Assembly: GCF_000299875.1 (NCBI RefSeq)
Contig: NZ_AMRK01000007.1
Span: 124,001-188,000, forward strand
Direction: 5' to 3'
DNA: 64,000 nucleotides
Source of the DNA: Celeribacter baekdonensis B30
GTDB lineage: Bacteria; Pseudomonadota; Alphaproteobacteria; Rhodobacterales; Rhodobacteraceae
Made by a program: the position numbers and the translations under genes. This document shows, piece by piece, positions 28,255 through 36,953 of the stretch; the stretch's first letter is position 1, and the number at the start of each line of letters is the position of its first letter. The notes beneath the pieces were generated by a model. That model did not search any database and was not told the DNA's origin. It saw nothing but the letters and a program-made list of their open reading frames with translations.

Positions 28255-30816
28255 ATGTCTTCGTTCCCCAACAGGGCCAAAGTTGTCATCGTCGGTCTCG
28301 GCGGTATCGTCGGCGCCTCCGTCGCGCATCATCTCATTGAAAACGGCTGGGACGATATTGTCGGCATCGACAAATCCGCCGTTCCCACAGACATCGGATC
28401 GACCGGACACGCGTCGGACTTCTGTTTCGCCACGAGCCACGATCTTTTGAGCACGTGGAGCACCATGTACTCGATGGATTTCTACGAGAAGATGGGCCGT
28501 TACTCCCGCATCGGTGGGATCGAAGTGTGCCGCAAGGGAGACGATGATCGCCTGACTGAGCTCAAGCGCCGCTGTGACAGTGGTCGTGCCTTTGGCTCCA
28601 ACGTCCGCATGATCACCGCCGCAGAGGCCAAAGAGAAATTCCCGCTTCTCGAAGAAGACCAGATCGAATGCGCCATGTGGGACCCCGACGCCGGTCTCGT
28701 GGTGCCGCGCTCCCAAGCCGTCGCAGGCGAATTGATCGACGCCGCCGAGAAAAGCGGCAAGCTCAAAGTCTTCGCCAACACCCCTGCGCTGGAACTGATC
28801 ACCGAGAATGGCCGCGTCACCGGCGTGAAAACCCACCGTGGCACGATCATGGCCGATTACGTTGTGGTCTGTGCCGGCCTCTGGGGTCGTTTGATTGCTG
28901 AGATGGCGGGCGAAGACCTCCCGGTCATGCCGGTCGACCACCCGCTGACCTTCTTTGGGCCCTATGATGAATTCGCTGGCACCGGTCTCGAAATCGGTCG
29001 TCCGCTGCTGCGCGATCAGGGCAACTCCGCCTATATGCGTGACACCGGCGACCCTGCGACCACCGAGGGTGGCCAGATGGAATGGGGCTACTATTACGAG
29101 AAAGACGTGCGCATGGTGCATCCGCGCGACATTCTTGAAAAAGAAGAGGCCCGCATGGGTCCGTCCATGCGCGACCTCGTGCTGGAGGACGTGATCGAGC
29201 CGCTTGAAAAAGCCATGGAGCTGACGCCGATCCTCGCCGAACTTGGTTTCAACGAAGGTCACTCCTTCAACGGTCTTCTGCAAACCACCACCGATGGCGG
29301 TCCGTCGATGGGCGAAAGCCGCAAGCTGCGGGGCCTGTGGTACGCCGTCGCGATCTGGGTCAAAGACGGTCCTGGCATGGGCAAGCTCATTGCCGACTGG
29401 ATGACCAAGGGCCGCACGGATGTCGACCACAACGGCATCGATTACGCGCGCTTCAACGACTACCAACTGACCGAAGACTACATTTGGGGCCGGTGCGAAG
29501 AAACCGCCGCGAAAATCTACAACCCGCCGGTCCACCCGCGCGAACCCTTCGCGAATGCCCGTGGCATCCGTCGCTCGCCTTTCTATGAGCGCGAAGTCGA
29601 GCTGGGGGGCTATTTTATGGAGCTTGGCGGCTGGGAACGGGCGCATGGCTATGCGGCCAACGAGCATCTTCTCGAAAAATATGCTGATCAAGTGCCGGTG
29701 CGCGAAGCCGAGTGGGACAACCGTCACTTCTGGCGCGTGTCCAACGCCGAACAGCTTGAGATGAGCGCGGATTGTGGCATCATCAACCTGTCGCACTTCC
29801 ACATGACCGACATCTCCGGTCCCGATCACGTTGCGCTGATGGAATATCTCTGTGCGGCCAAAATCGGCGGTGACAACATGATCGGCAAGGGGATTTACAC
29901 CCATATGCTTGATGACGAAGGCATGGTGCGCGCCGACTTTACGGTGTTCCGCATGGAAGACCGTTGCCGTCTGGTGAACGGGGCTGACGCCGGTCCGCGT
30001 GATCTGATGTGCATGAAACGTATGGCCCAAGATCGCGGTCTCGACGTCACCATCACGGACGTGACCGAGGATTACACCACGGTTGGCATTTGGGGTCCGA
30101 ACGCGCGTGAGAACCTCAAAAAGGTTGTCGCCGATCCCGATATGCTCGACGTGGAAAACTTCCCCTTCGCTGCGATCAAGACGATCGAGATTGCGGGTAA
30201 AAAAGTCTCCGCTTTCCGCATTTCCTATGTCGGGGAGCAAGGCTGGGAACTTCACATGCGCTACGAGGACGGTCTGGCCGTCTGGGACGCGCTGCGGGCT
30301 GAGGGTGTTCTGGCCGTGGGGGTTGAAACCTATGCCAACTCGCGTCGTCTGGAGAAATCCCTGCGCCTGCAAAACGCCGATCTCAACACGATGTACAACC
30401 TCTACGAAGCTGATCTGTCGCGTCCGAAGGTGAAAGAAGCGGAGTTTCGCGGCAAAGAGAAACACCTCGAATACCGTGCGCGGGACCACCAACCGGCGAT
30501 GCTTTGTACCCTCGTGATGAAAGAGCACACCGACGCAAACGGCGTGAAGCGCTATCCGAACACCACCCTGCCGGTGATGGACCCGGAAACGGGCGAGGTG
30601 CTGATCGACGAGCTGGGGCGTCGGTCCTTTACCTCTTCTGTCGCGTTCGGTCCGACTGTGGGCAAGAACATCGCGCTGGCCTACCTGCCGTGGGACTATT
30701 GTCAGGTCGGGCGCGAGCTCAACGTCACCTATCTTGACGAGACCTATCCGGTTGAAGTTGCAGGTGTCGGCTACGCACCGCTCTATGACCCGGAAAACAC
30801 CAAACCGCGCAGCTAA
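28255..30816 (+). CDS. FAD oxidoreductase-aminomethyltransferase fusion, probable dimethylglycine dehydrogenase
   Basis: 853 aa. N-terminal DAO-type FAD domain (VVIVGLGGIVGASVAHHL near residue 10; GSTGHASDF near 45 in the position of the flavin-linking His of DMGDH/SarDH, where the usual text is STWHAAG) followed by an FAO_M-like linker and a C-terminal GcvT folate domain (about residues 430-840). This is the architecture of dimethylglycine dehydrogenase, which makes sarcosine and methylene-THF and passes electrons to ETF. Context (gbcAB, etfBA, sox) fits that role. The Trp before the His is replaced by Gly, so the substrate could be a related methylated amine. Start ATG 28255 has AAGGA upstream; the frame opens at TTG 28246. 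Confidence 0.82.
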   Translation: MSSFPNRAKVVIVGLGGIVGASVAHHLIENGWDDIVGIDKSAVPTDIGSTGHASDFCFATSHDLLSTWSTMYSMDFYEKMGRYSRIGGIEVCRKGDDDRLTELKRRCDSGRAFGSNVRMITAAEAKEKFPLLEEDQIECAMWDPDAGLVVPRSQAVAGELIDAAEKSGKLKVFANTPALELITENGRVTGVKTHRGTIMADYVVVCAGLWGRLIAEMAGEDLPVMPVDHPLTFFGPYDEFAGTGLEIGRPLLRDQGNSAYMRDTGDPATTEGGQMEWGYYYEKDVRMVHPRDILEKEEARMGPSMRDLVLEDVIEPLEKAMELTPILAELGFNEGHSFNGLLQTTTDGGPSMGESRKLRGLWYAVAIWVKDGPGMGKLIADWMTKGRTDVDHNGIDYARFNDYQLTEDYIWGRCEETAAKIYNPPVHPREPFANARGIRRSPFYEREVELGGYFMELGGWERAHGYAANEHLLEKYADQVPVREAEWDNRHFWRVSNAEQLEMSADCGIINLSHFHMTDISGPDHVALMEYLCAAKIGGDNMIGKGIYTHMLDDEGMVRADFTVFRMEDRCRLVNGADAGPRDLMCMKRMAQDRGLDVTITDVTEDYTTVGIWGPNARENLKKVVADPDMLDVENFPFAAIKTIEIAGKKVSAFRISYVGEQGWELHMRYEDGLAVWDALRAEGVLAVGVETYANSRRLEKSLRLQNADLNTMYNLYEADLSRPKVKEAEFRGKEKHLEYRARDHQPAMLCTLVMKEHTDANGVKRYPNTTLPVMDPETGEVLIDELGRRSFTSSVAFGPTVGKNIALAYLPWDYCQVGRELNVTYLDETYPVEVAGVGYAPLYDPENTKPRS

Positions 30817-30840
30817 GGCGCGGGGCCGTGGCTAAACATC

Positions 30841-30867
30841 AAAGGGGCGCCAAGTGCGCCCCTTTTT
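30841..30867 (+). terminator. Rho-independent terminator after DMGDH gene
   Basis: Ten-bp stem AAAGGGGCGC (30841-30850) with GCGCCCCTTT (30856-30865), 5-nt loop, T-run. It is nearly palindromic with an A-run on the other side, so it can also stop the convergent BCCT transcript. Confidence 0.85.
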
Positions 30868-30950
30868 CATTTGGGTGGGGAATCGCCGCGTCGTCCTGAC
30901 GCGTCAGGAAAGAGGCACTGGGGCCGCCTGCGCAGCCCCAGCCAGTTGTA

Positions 30951-32609
30951 TTAGTCTTTTATAGCCCGTTCCGCTTGAAGGCCTCGCGCCACCGCGAAGC
31001 ACATCAGCAACAACACGACGGTAAACGGCAAACCTGTCGAGATGACCATGGATTGCAGGGATTGCAGCCCGCCCGCACTCAGCAACAAGACGATGGCAAC
31101 AGCCCCTTCAAAGATGCACCAAAAGGCACGCTGTGGAACCGGTGCGTCCACTTTGCCGCCTGCCGTGATCGTATCAATGACCAGCGACCCCGAGTCCGAT
31201 GACGTCACAAAGAACACCACCACCAGAACGATCCCGACGAGCGAGGTGATCGCGCTGAGAGGCAAGACATCCAACATCTTGAAAAGTTTGAGTTCAAGAG
31301 AGGCGTCCTGCGCCATCGTGTACCCATCGTTGATCACCTGATAGAGAGCCGTGCCGCCAAAAACGGACATCCACAGCACACAGACCAGAGACGGAATCAA
31401 CAGCACACAGACAACGAATTCGCGGACGGTCCGACCCCGGCTCACACGGGCAATGAACATGCCGACAAAAGGCGACCAACTGATCCACCACGCCCAATAG
31501 AACGACGTCCACCCTTGGCTAAAGTTGACATCTTCGCGGCCAATCGGGTTCGACAGCGCCGGAAGATATTCGATATAGGCCATCAGGGAGCTGCCGAAGA
31601 GTTTGATGAGATAGGCCGTCGGCCCAATCAACAGAACAAAAACGAGCAGCAAGAAAGCCAGACCCATATTGATTTCCGACAGGATTTTGACACCGCCATC
31701 AAGACCGCGAAGCACGGAAACAAGTGCAATCGCCGTGATGCCGGAAATCAAAAGCACCTCAGTGGTTGGTCCGACGGGCAAACCGAACAATTCGTTCAGA
31801 CCCGCATTGGCCTGCGTCGCGCCGAAACCAAGGGATGTTGCCAACCCAAAGAGCGTTGCGAACACAGCCAGCGTGTCAATGATATGGCCGACCCAGCCCC
31901 AAACCGCGTCCCCGAAAATCGGGTAAAACGCAGATCGGATGGTGAGAGGCAGGCCCTTGTTATAGCTGAACAGGGCCAAAGCCAAAGCCACGACGGCATA
32001 AATCGCCCAAGGGTGCAAACCCCAGTGGAAAATCGTCGCAGCCATGCCAAGACGCACCGCATCCGCTTCGTTTCCAGCCGCTGCACCAAGCGGCGCCCAG
32101 TCCGTGCGCACACCGTTTTCCATCACCGTCCCACCCAAAGAGGATGAGAAATGGCTCATCGGCTCTGACACACCGTAGAACATCAACCCGATGCCCATAC
32201 CGGCGGCGAATAACATCGCGAACCATCCAACGTAACTGTAATCCGGGGCGGCTTCGGTGCCGCCAAGGCGCACATTGCCCCAAGGCGTTATGATGAGAAG
32301 AAGACAAAAGAGCACAAAGATATTTGCGGCGCCGATGAAGAACCAGTCAAAGCCTTTGGTGACAGATGAGAACAACCAGCTGAACAAGGTCCCGGACTGT
32401 TCCGGCAGAGCCAGCGCATAGAAAACGAAAGCTACAATTGCGAGGCCGGACACCATGAAAACCGGATTGTGGATGTCGAACCCGAAAGGTCCAAGAGAGC
32501 CTTCCACGTTATCTTGTCCGATTTCGTAGTCTGTCTCGATAATTTCAACGTCCCCTTCAGGGGAAGGGATACCTTCTGGTGTAAGGTCCTGAGGTGATTG
32601 GTCGGCCAT
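30951..32609 (-). CDS. BCCT-family betaine/choline/carnitine transporter (copy 2)
   Basis: 552 aa, closely similar along its whole length to the carrier at 6172-7812: same GMGIGLMFYGVSEPMSHF motif, same FYWAWWISWSPFVGMFIARVSRGRTVREF segment and the same N-terminal DYEIGQDNVEGSLGPFGFD. Coding-strand AGGAGGCC precedes the ATG. The two copies probably divide labour in affinity, substrate (betaine, choline, dimethylglycine) or salt response; sequence alone does not say. It stands upstream of nothing on its strand and is preceded by the uspA gene 49 nt away. Confidence 0.9.
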   Translation of the reverse strand: MADQSPQDLTPEGIPSPEGDVEIIETDYEIGQDNVEGSLGPFGFDIHNPVFMVSGLAIVAFVFYALALPEQSGTLFSWLFSSVTKGFDWFFIGAANIFVLFCLLLIITPWGNVRLGGTEAAPDYSYVGWFAMLFAAGMGIGLMFYGVSEPMSHFSSSLGGTVMENGVRTDWAPLGAAAGNEADAVRLGMAATIFHWGLHPWAIYAVVALALALFSYNKGLPLTIRSAFYPIFGDAVWGWVGHIIDTLAVFATLFGLATSLGFGATQANAGLNELFGLPVGPTTEVLLISGITAIALVSVLRGLDGGVKILSEINMGLAFLLLVFVLLIGPTAYLIKLFGSSLMAYIEYLPALSNPIGREDVNFSQGWTSFYWAWWISWSPFVGMFIARVSRGRTVREFVVCVLLIPSLVCVLWMSVFGGTALYQVINDGYTMAQDASLELKLFKMLDVLPLSAITSLVGIVLVVVFFVTSSDSGSLVIDTITAGGKVDAPVPQRAFWCIFEGAVAIVLLLSAGGLQSLQSMVISTGLPFTVVLLLMCFAVARGLQAERAIKD

Positions 32610-32658
32610 GAGGCCTCCTTTCGTTCCTTTTGGAATGGGTGGTTATTTTGATGGGTGC

Positions 32659-33075
32659 TTATTCACGCACGAGCATGACAGAAATGTCGCTATGCGCTGC
32701 AAGATGTGCACCATGGCCGGACCAGATATAGTCTGTTGCGTTGGGAACATGTGTGGCCATCACCACGAGATCGGCCCCAAGCGTGCTGATCGCTTTTTCG
32801 AGCTCGCGATCCTTTTGAACCGCCGGATCTTGACTGACGATCATATGACTTTCGGTTTTGATGTTATACTTTCCGGCCTCCTGCTCCGCGAATGCTGCAA
32901 GTTTTGCTTCGAATTCTTTCGGCGTGTGCGCGACAGAACTCGGCATCGGCGTTGTCACTCCGACATAGCAAATGCTGGCATCATGCGTTTGTGCAAGATT
33001 TCCGGCCACGCGAAGCGCTTTTTGCAATCTGTCCACATGGGACATGTCGATTGGCACGACTATTTTCTTAAACAT
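32659..33075 (-). CDS. Universal stress protein (UspA family)
   Basis: 138-aa UspA-fold protein: N-terminal MFKKIVVPIDMSH and C-terminal DLVVMATHVPNATDYIWSGHGAHLAAHSDISVMLVRE, where the G-2x-G-9x-G(S/T) ATP motif is altered (GHGAHLAAHSD). The start at 33075 has GGAGAGA upstream; the frame opens earlier. It lies just upstream of the BCCT gene on the same strand. UspA proteins are often encoded with secondary transporters and may modulate them, which is inference here. Confidence 0.85.
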   Translation of the reverse strand: MFKKIVVPIDMSHVDRLQKALRVAGNLAQTHDASICYVGVTTPMPSSVAHTPKEFEAKLAAFAEQEAGKYNIKTESHMIVSQDPAVQKDRELEKAISTLGADLVVMATHVPNATDYIWSGHGAHLAAHSDISVMLVRE

Positions 33076-33269
33076 TGTCTCTCCTTTATTGCTTGTCATC
33101 TCCCCGCATCGGCACATCAACGCCTGCGCACGAGAACCCCGGTCAATCTCAGGCCGGTACAGGATGAAGGAAACTGACCACCCATGGTGGACAGCGAGAA
33201 CAGCCTTCATGCATGACAAGTCTTACATTTTTCAGGGTAATCGGCAAATGAGATGTCAGATAAATGCAG

Positions 33270-33404
33270 AGGCCTTCGCTCTGCCGCAAACTTCACGGTA
33301 GAATTGGAGTGGCTTGCAGTCCGGCAGAAGTAGGTCCCACGGTCTTTGACTTTGATGTAGGTCTCGTCCATCCGCCACCCATATGGCGACGCTGGCATAG
33401 TCAC
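33270..33404 (-). mobile_element. Relic of an IS6-family transposase
   Basis: Minus-strand text SPYGWRMDETYIKVKDRGTYFCRTASHSNSTVKF contains the IS6/IS26-type catalytic segment W-x-x-DETYIKVKGRWxYLYRAVD in slightly degraded form. Only about 40 residues remain and no inverted repeats were identified. The rest of 33076-33527 shows no gene. It marks the left border of the patchwork region. Confidence 0.6.
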
Positions 33405-33527
33405 ATGTGCCGGGAAACCAGACAGTTTGCGACAGTATCAAACTGACTCAAAACCCAAATGCGGACTTTGTCTAACGGTTGGTGACGCTCACATCAGGAT
33501 CATCGGCATCCGTTTGCGGCCCTCGCC

Positions 33528-34439
33528 CTAACGCCCGTGCTTGCTTGCAAACGCGCCAGGTGACAAGCCCTCATGCCGGACAAAAGCCAGTCCGAATGCA
33601 CTGGCGGACCCGTAACCGACCCTGAGTGCAATCTCGGTATTGTTCAACCTGCCCTGCCGCAGCAAAGTCTTGGCAACGGCCATGCGCCAGTCGGTCACAT
33701 ATTCCAGCGGCGCGCGGCCAACCTCTTTTCGAAACCGTTCGAAGAAGGTTGACCGCGACATACCCGCCTCTTTGGCCAAGTCTGACACGGAGAGGGCACC
33801 GCCCGCCTCGGCGTGGATACGCCGCAAAGCACTCGCCAATTGCGGGTCTGACAGGCCGCGCAAGAGACCTGGTGGCAGGGCCGTTGCAGGGCCCGAACGC
33901 AGAGCCTCGATCAGCAGGACCTCCAGCAATCGCTCCAGGATCATCTCGCGCCCCGGCCGGTCAGCGCGGGTTTCCTCATGGATCACGGGCACCAGGGCGG
34001 TCAGGCGGGAATGACCTGAGACATGAATCATCTCTGGCAGCAGCGACACGAGCAGATCACTTGCCGGCGCGTCAAAACGGCAATGCCCGACAAGGGCGCG
34101 AACATCGACCGAAGCGTCGCTTGAGCCAAGCCGGAAACGCCCTGGGCCGGTTTCAAGCGGCAGGTGTGGCGTATGCAGGGGCGGAGGAACTTCGCTGGAC
34201 ATGGTGAAGCCCTGCAGGTGGGGGATCAGCACGAAATCACCAGCCGTCAGCGTGACCGGATCGCGCCCGGTCACCTTTAACTGACACCGTCCTTCGACCA
34301 TCGCGCAATAAAAGGGGCTGGCCATGTCGCGCCGCGCCACCAGCCACGGACCACCGGCCTCAACCATCTTGGAGATGGAGACCGTCGGTTTGAGCAAGGT
34401 AACGACACTGGAAAGGGGATCTGAGACACTGTCGAGCAT
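33528..34439 (-). CDS. AraC-family transcriptional regulator (cupin_6 type)
   Basis: 303 aa. N-terminal ligand-binding cupin (residues 1-190, with LTAGDFVLIPHLQGFTM near residue 70) and C-terminal AraC helix-turn-helix pair, including SVSDLAKEAGMSRSTFFERFRKEVG near 220 and NTEIALRVGYGSASAFGLAFVRHEG near 270. I chose ATG 34439 because it gives the usual N-terminus (LDSVSDPLSSVVTLLKP). It is divergent from a broken SDR gene, the usual partner arrangement for this family. A homologous, broken regulator lies at 41097. Confidence 0.85.
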   Translation of the reverse strand: MLDSVSDPLSSVVTLLKPTVSISKMVEAGGPWLVARRDMASPFYCAMVEGRCQLKVTGRDPVTLTAGDFVLIPHLQGFTMSSEVPPPLHTPHLPLETGPGRFRLGSSDASVDVRALVGHCRFDAPASDLLVSLLPEMIHVSGHSRLTALVPVIHEETRADRPGREMILERLLEVLLIEALRSGPATALPPGLLRGLSDPQLASALRRIHAEAGGALSVSDLAKEAGMSRSTFFERFRKEVGRAPLEYVTDWRMAVAKTLLRQGRLNNTEIALRVGYGSASAFGLAFVRHEGLSPGAFASKHGR

Positions 34440-34531
34440 GGATTTGGACGATTGATATATGATTGTGGACAAATGTATATAGAACGAACGGCCTCCGTTG
34501 TCTATCTCTCTGTCACGGAAGACAGGGAGAT

Positions 34532-34838
34532 CTGATATGCCCGCATCCTCATTGCCGGTTGTTCCACCGGTTTCGGTCAGGCCATCGTCGCGCAGTTTCT
34601 CGATCAGGGGCGGGAGGTCATCACCACGATGCGCCGCCCCTCTGTCGATGAACTGCCCGGGTCCGACCGCCCGAAGGTGCTGCCCTTGGACGTGACCGAC
34701 CCCGGGAGCATCGCCCTCGCGCTTTCTCACGCGGGCCAGATTGACGCGCTGGTGAACACCGCCGGCCTTGGCATGCTCAACGTATTGGAAGGCGCGGACA
34801 TTGCGCAGGTCCGCGAAGAAGGCCTTGCACCATCCTGA
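34532..34838 (+). pseudogene. Truncated short-chain dehydrogenase (SDR copy 1)
   Basis: From 34543 the frame reads RILIAGCSTGFGQAIVAQFL, an SDR nucleotide-binding motif, then PLDVTDPGS and DALVNTAGLGMLNVLEG (the NNAG motif). It ends at a TGA at 34836-34838 after about 97 residues, so the catalytic Ser and YxxxK are missing. The likely start ATG 34535 is out of phase by one base with the rest: ATGCCCGCATC reads as if one C was lost from ATGCCCCGCATC. Thus both a start-proximal frameshift and a 3' deletion are present. Confidence 0.65.
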
Positions 34839-34893
34839 TCCACACGCCGCAGCAAAGATGCGGCGCTCATCCTCTAGAAAAGGAAACTTTCCC

Positions 34894-35844
34894 ATGAACA
34901 GACTGATCAACCTGTCCCGCGCTCTCCCGGCGCCAGAGTCGGACATCACCGTGGCCTATACACCAATCCGGCTGCCTATGCCGGGGCGCCAGCCGCTTGA
35001 GCTGCGCCTGACTGCACCGGCGACCGGGGGCAACCTGCCCATCGTGATCCTGTCGCATGGCTTCGGTCCCTCGAATTATATACCATCCAAAGACGGCTAC
35101 GCCCCGCTTGCCCAGTTCTGGGCCGAACGCGGGGTGGCCGTCATTCAGCCAACCCAGGCCAGCTCCCGTGTCGGCGGGCTGGACCCCGATCTGCCTAATG
35201 GGCCGTTCTTCTGGCGCGAGAGGGTGGAGGAAATACGTGTCATCCTCGACCAACTGGCCGAGGTCGAGCGGCAAGCCCCCTCCGTGACCGGGCGGCTGGA
35301 CCATGACCGGATTGCCGTGGCCGGGCATTCCTTCGGCGGCTTCACCTGCGGCCTTCTGCTTGGTGCGCGTCTGCAAGGCGAGGATTTTACCGATCCGCGC
35401 ATCCGTGCCGGTATCCTGCTGGCGGCTCCGGGCCGGGGCGGTGCCGATCTGACGCCTGAAAATGCTGAGCGCTTTCCCTTTTTCGACGTGGATTTCAGTG
35501 GCATCAACATTCCGACCCTCGTGGTCTGCGGAGCGGAAGACGACCCGCATTTCACGCCCCGTGGCCCGGAATGGCACGCCGATCCCTTCCACGATGCACC
35601 CGGAGCCGATGCTCTGCTGACGATCAATGGCGTTGGCCATGGCCTTGGCGGTATCGCTGGGTGGGACGCCCGCGAAACCGAAGCCGAAGTCCCCGACGCG
35701 CTTGAGGCGACGTGCCGGTTGACGCTGGCCTGGTTGAGGAGCACGTTTGCCATCGAACCCACGGCTTGGGCGCAGAGCAAGACCGCACTCGAACGAAACG
35801 CGGCGGCCATTGCGAATATCACCCTGAACAGAAACACGATTTAG
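34894..35844 (+). CDS. Alpha/beta hydrolase (dienelactone hydrolase / PAF-acetylhydrolase-like)
   Basis: 316 aa. Oxyanion region VILSHGFGPSNY near residue 53, nucleophile elbow IAVAGHSFGGFTCG near residue 146, a possible acidic residue in VVCGAEDDPHF near 212, and a candidate catalytic His in GVGHGLGG near 250. This layout fits chlorophyllase/PAF-acetylhydrolase-like or dienelactone-hydrolase-like enzymes. ATG 34894 is preceded by AAAAGGAAAC. It follows the SDR remnant by 55 nt and may once have been in its operon. The substrate is unknown. Confidence 0.8.
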   Translation: MNRLINLSRALPAPESDITVAYTPIRLPMPGRQPLELRLTAPATGGNLPIVILSHGFGPSNYIPSKDGYAPLAQFWAERGVAVIQPTQASSRVGGLDPDLPNGPFFWRERVEEIRVILDQLAEVERQAPSVTGRLDHDRIAVAGHSFGGFTCGLLLGARLQGEDFTDPRIRAGILLAAPGRGGADLTPENAERFPFFDVDFSGINIPTLVVCGAEDDPHFTPRGPEWHADPFHDAPGADALLTINGVGHGLGGIAGWDARETEAEVPDALEATCRLTLAWLRSTFAIEPTAWAQSKTALERNAAAIANITLNRNTI

Positions 35845-35933
35845 CTGCTTTGGCATCACGCGAAAAGCTCAGCGGCAGCCTCGCCCCTATCGTATAAGTC
35901 CACAGATCGAGCCGCGAAAGACGTCTGCCCGGT

Positions 35934-35958
35934 GTGCAGCCCCAGCAAGGGGCTGCAC
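35934..35958. terminator. Bidirectional hairpin between hydrolase and cytochrome c genes
   Basis: Perfect 10-bp stem GTGCAGCCCC / GGGGCTGCAC with a 5-nt loop. No T-run on either strand, but it lies between two convergent genes. Confidence 0.45.
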
Positions 35959-36058
35959 CAAACCAGAACGACTCATCTGTAAACTTCTTGCTCTGGCCCT
36001 TAAGCAGGATTGCCCCCTGCCCGCCTGAACCTGACGGCGTGATAACAGGCCGCTGATC

Positions 36059-36499
36059 TCAGTTGATCCCATTCACGCGCTGCAATTCGCGGACATAGGC
36101 GATGATCGCTTTGACATCGCCCTGTGTCACACCCTGTTGCACGGGCATATTACCAAAGCGCCAGTGATGGGCCTGAACGCCGCGTTCAGCCGCCATGAGA
36201 AAGGCCATATCGCCATGATGCGAAGGCTCGTAGATCTTATGAACCAGAGGCGGGCCAAAGCCTTCTTTGCCGGCGGCATTTACGCCATGACAGGCGGCGC
36301 AGACGCTGTCGAATGCGCGCTTGCCGATCTGCGCATGGGCTGACAGCGCCTCAGGCAGAGCGACCGCAACAATCGGATCGCCCTGTGCGGGGCGTGAGGA
36401 GGCGGCGAGCGGCGCGCTTGCGGGTTCAGGTTTAAAGATGAGATAGGCCCCGAGAGCCAGTGCTGCAGCACCGACCAGAGGCAGGACAAATTTGTTCAT
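36059..36499 (-). CDS. Small class I cytochrome c
   Basis: 146 aa with one N-terminal membrane/signal segment (MNKFVLPLVGAAALALGAYLIF) and a single heme site CAACH near residue 72; the axial Met is probably in FGNMPVQQGV near residue 122. Periplasmic, monoheme, cytochrome c-551/c-555-like. It is the last gene of a minus-strand unit with cueR and the small Cys-rich protein, an association seen in copper-resistance regions where electron-transfer proteins co-occur with Cu export. ATG 36499 was preferred over TTG 36517. Confidence 0.82.
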   Translation of the reverse strand: MNKFVLPLVGAAALALGAYLIFKPEPASAPLAASSRPAQGDPIVAVALPEALSAHAQIGKRAFDSVCAACHGVNAAGKEGFGPPLVHKIYEPSHHGDMAFLMAAERGVQAHHWRFGNMPVQQGVTQGDVKAIIAYVRELQRVNGIN

Positions 36500-36550
36500 G
36501 GGTGTTTTCCGTATCAAAGCGTGACGACTGAGCGCGCCACAAGAAAGGGT

Positions 36551-36943
36551 TCAGGCGAGGCTGAGCCCGATACGGGGCGGCGGGAGGTCAAGGCCCGGCA
36601 TGCGCGCGAGGATATTCACCACTGTGGGCGCAGGATAACCGAGAGGGCGCAAAGTACGGCTGACCCGATGGTCAAGGCTGCCATTGAGCGTGAAAAGGAC
36701 GCAGATCGCCCCATGCGGACAGGGGACGTCAAAGGGGGCGGCATCAGACATTCGGTCCGGGCAATCGGGACATGGGCCAAGGCGATGCATGGACATGGCA
36801 GTGTCCTGCGCCATCGCAGTCATCTCATGTGACATCCCCGCGCGTGGCGCGGAGAAAACGATCAACAAACCGATGAGCAGAATGGTCACAATACGGTGCA
36901 AGCCGTTTCTCCATGGCTTTGGATGGTCACTATGAAAGATCAC
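36551..36943 (-). CDS. Small membrane-anchored Cys/Met/His-rich protein, unknown function
   Basis: 130 aa from GTG 36943. One hydrophobic segment (IVTILLIGLLIVFSAPRAG) is followed by a Met/His-rich stretch SHEMTAMAQDTAMSMHR and CPDCPDR, CPHGAIC. It ends with a proline-rich LDLPPPRIG tail, which recalls DUF2946-type proteins. The ligand-like residues and the neighbouring cueR and copA suggest periplasmic copper binding (inference). It starts 10 nt after cueR ends. The start codon is uncertain. Confidence 0.65.
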   Translation of the reverse strand: MIFHSDHPKPWRNGLHRIVTILLIGLLIVFSAPRAGMSHEMTAMAQDTAMSMHRLGPCPDCPDRMSDAAPFDVPCPHGAICVLFTLNGSLDHRVSRTLRPLGYPAPTVVNILARMPGLDLPPPRIGLSLA

Positions 36944-36953
36944 AGAGATTTGG

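Noticed and set aside
28051-30528. 825-codon minus-strand frame opposite the DMGDH gene
   Set aside because: Same shadow effect; the plus-strand gene has clear FAD and GcvT motifs.
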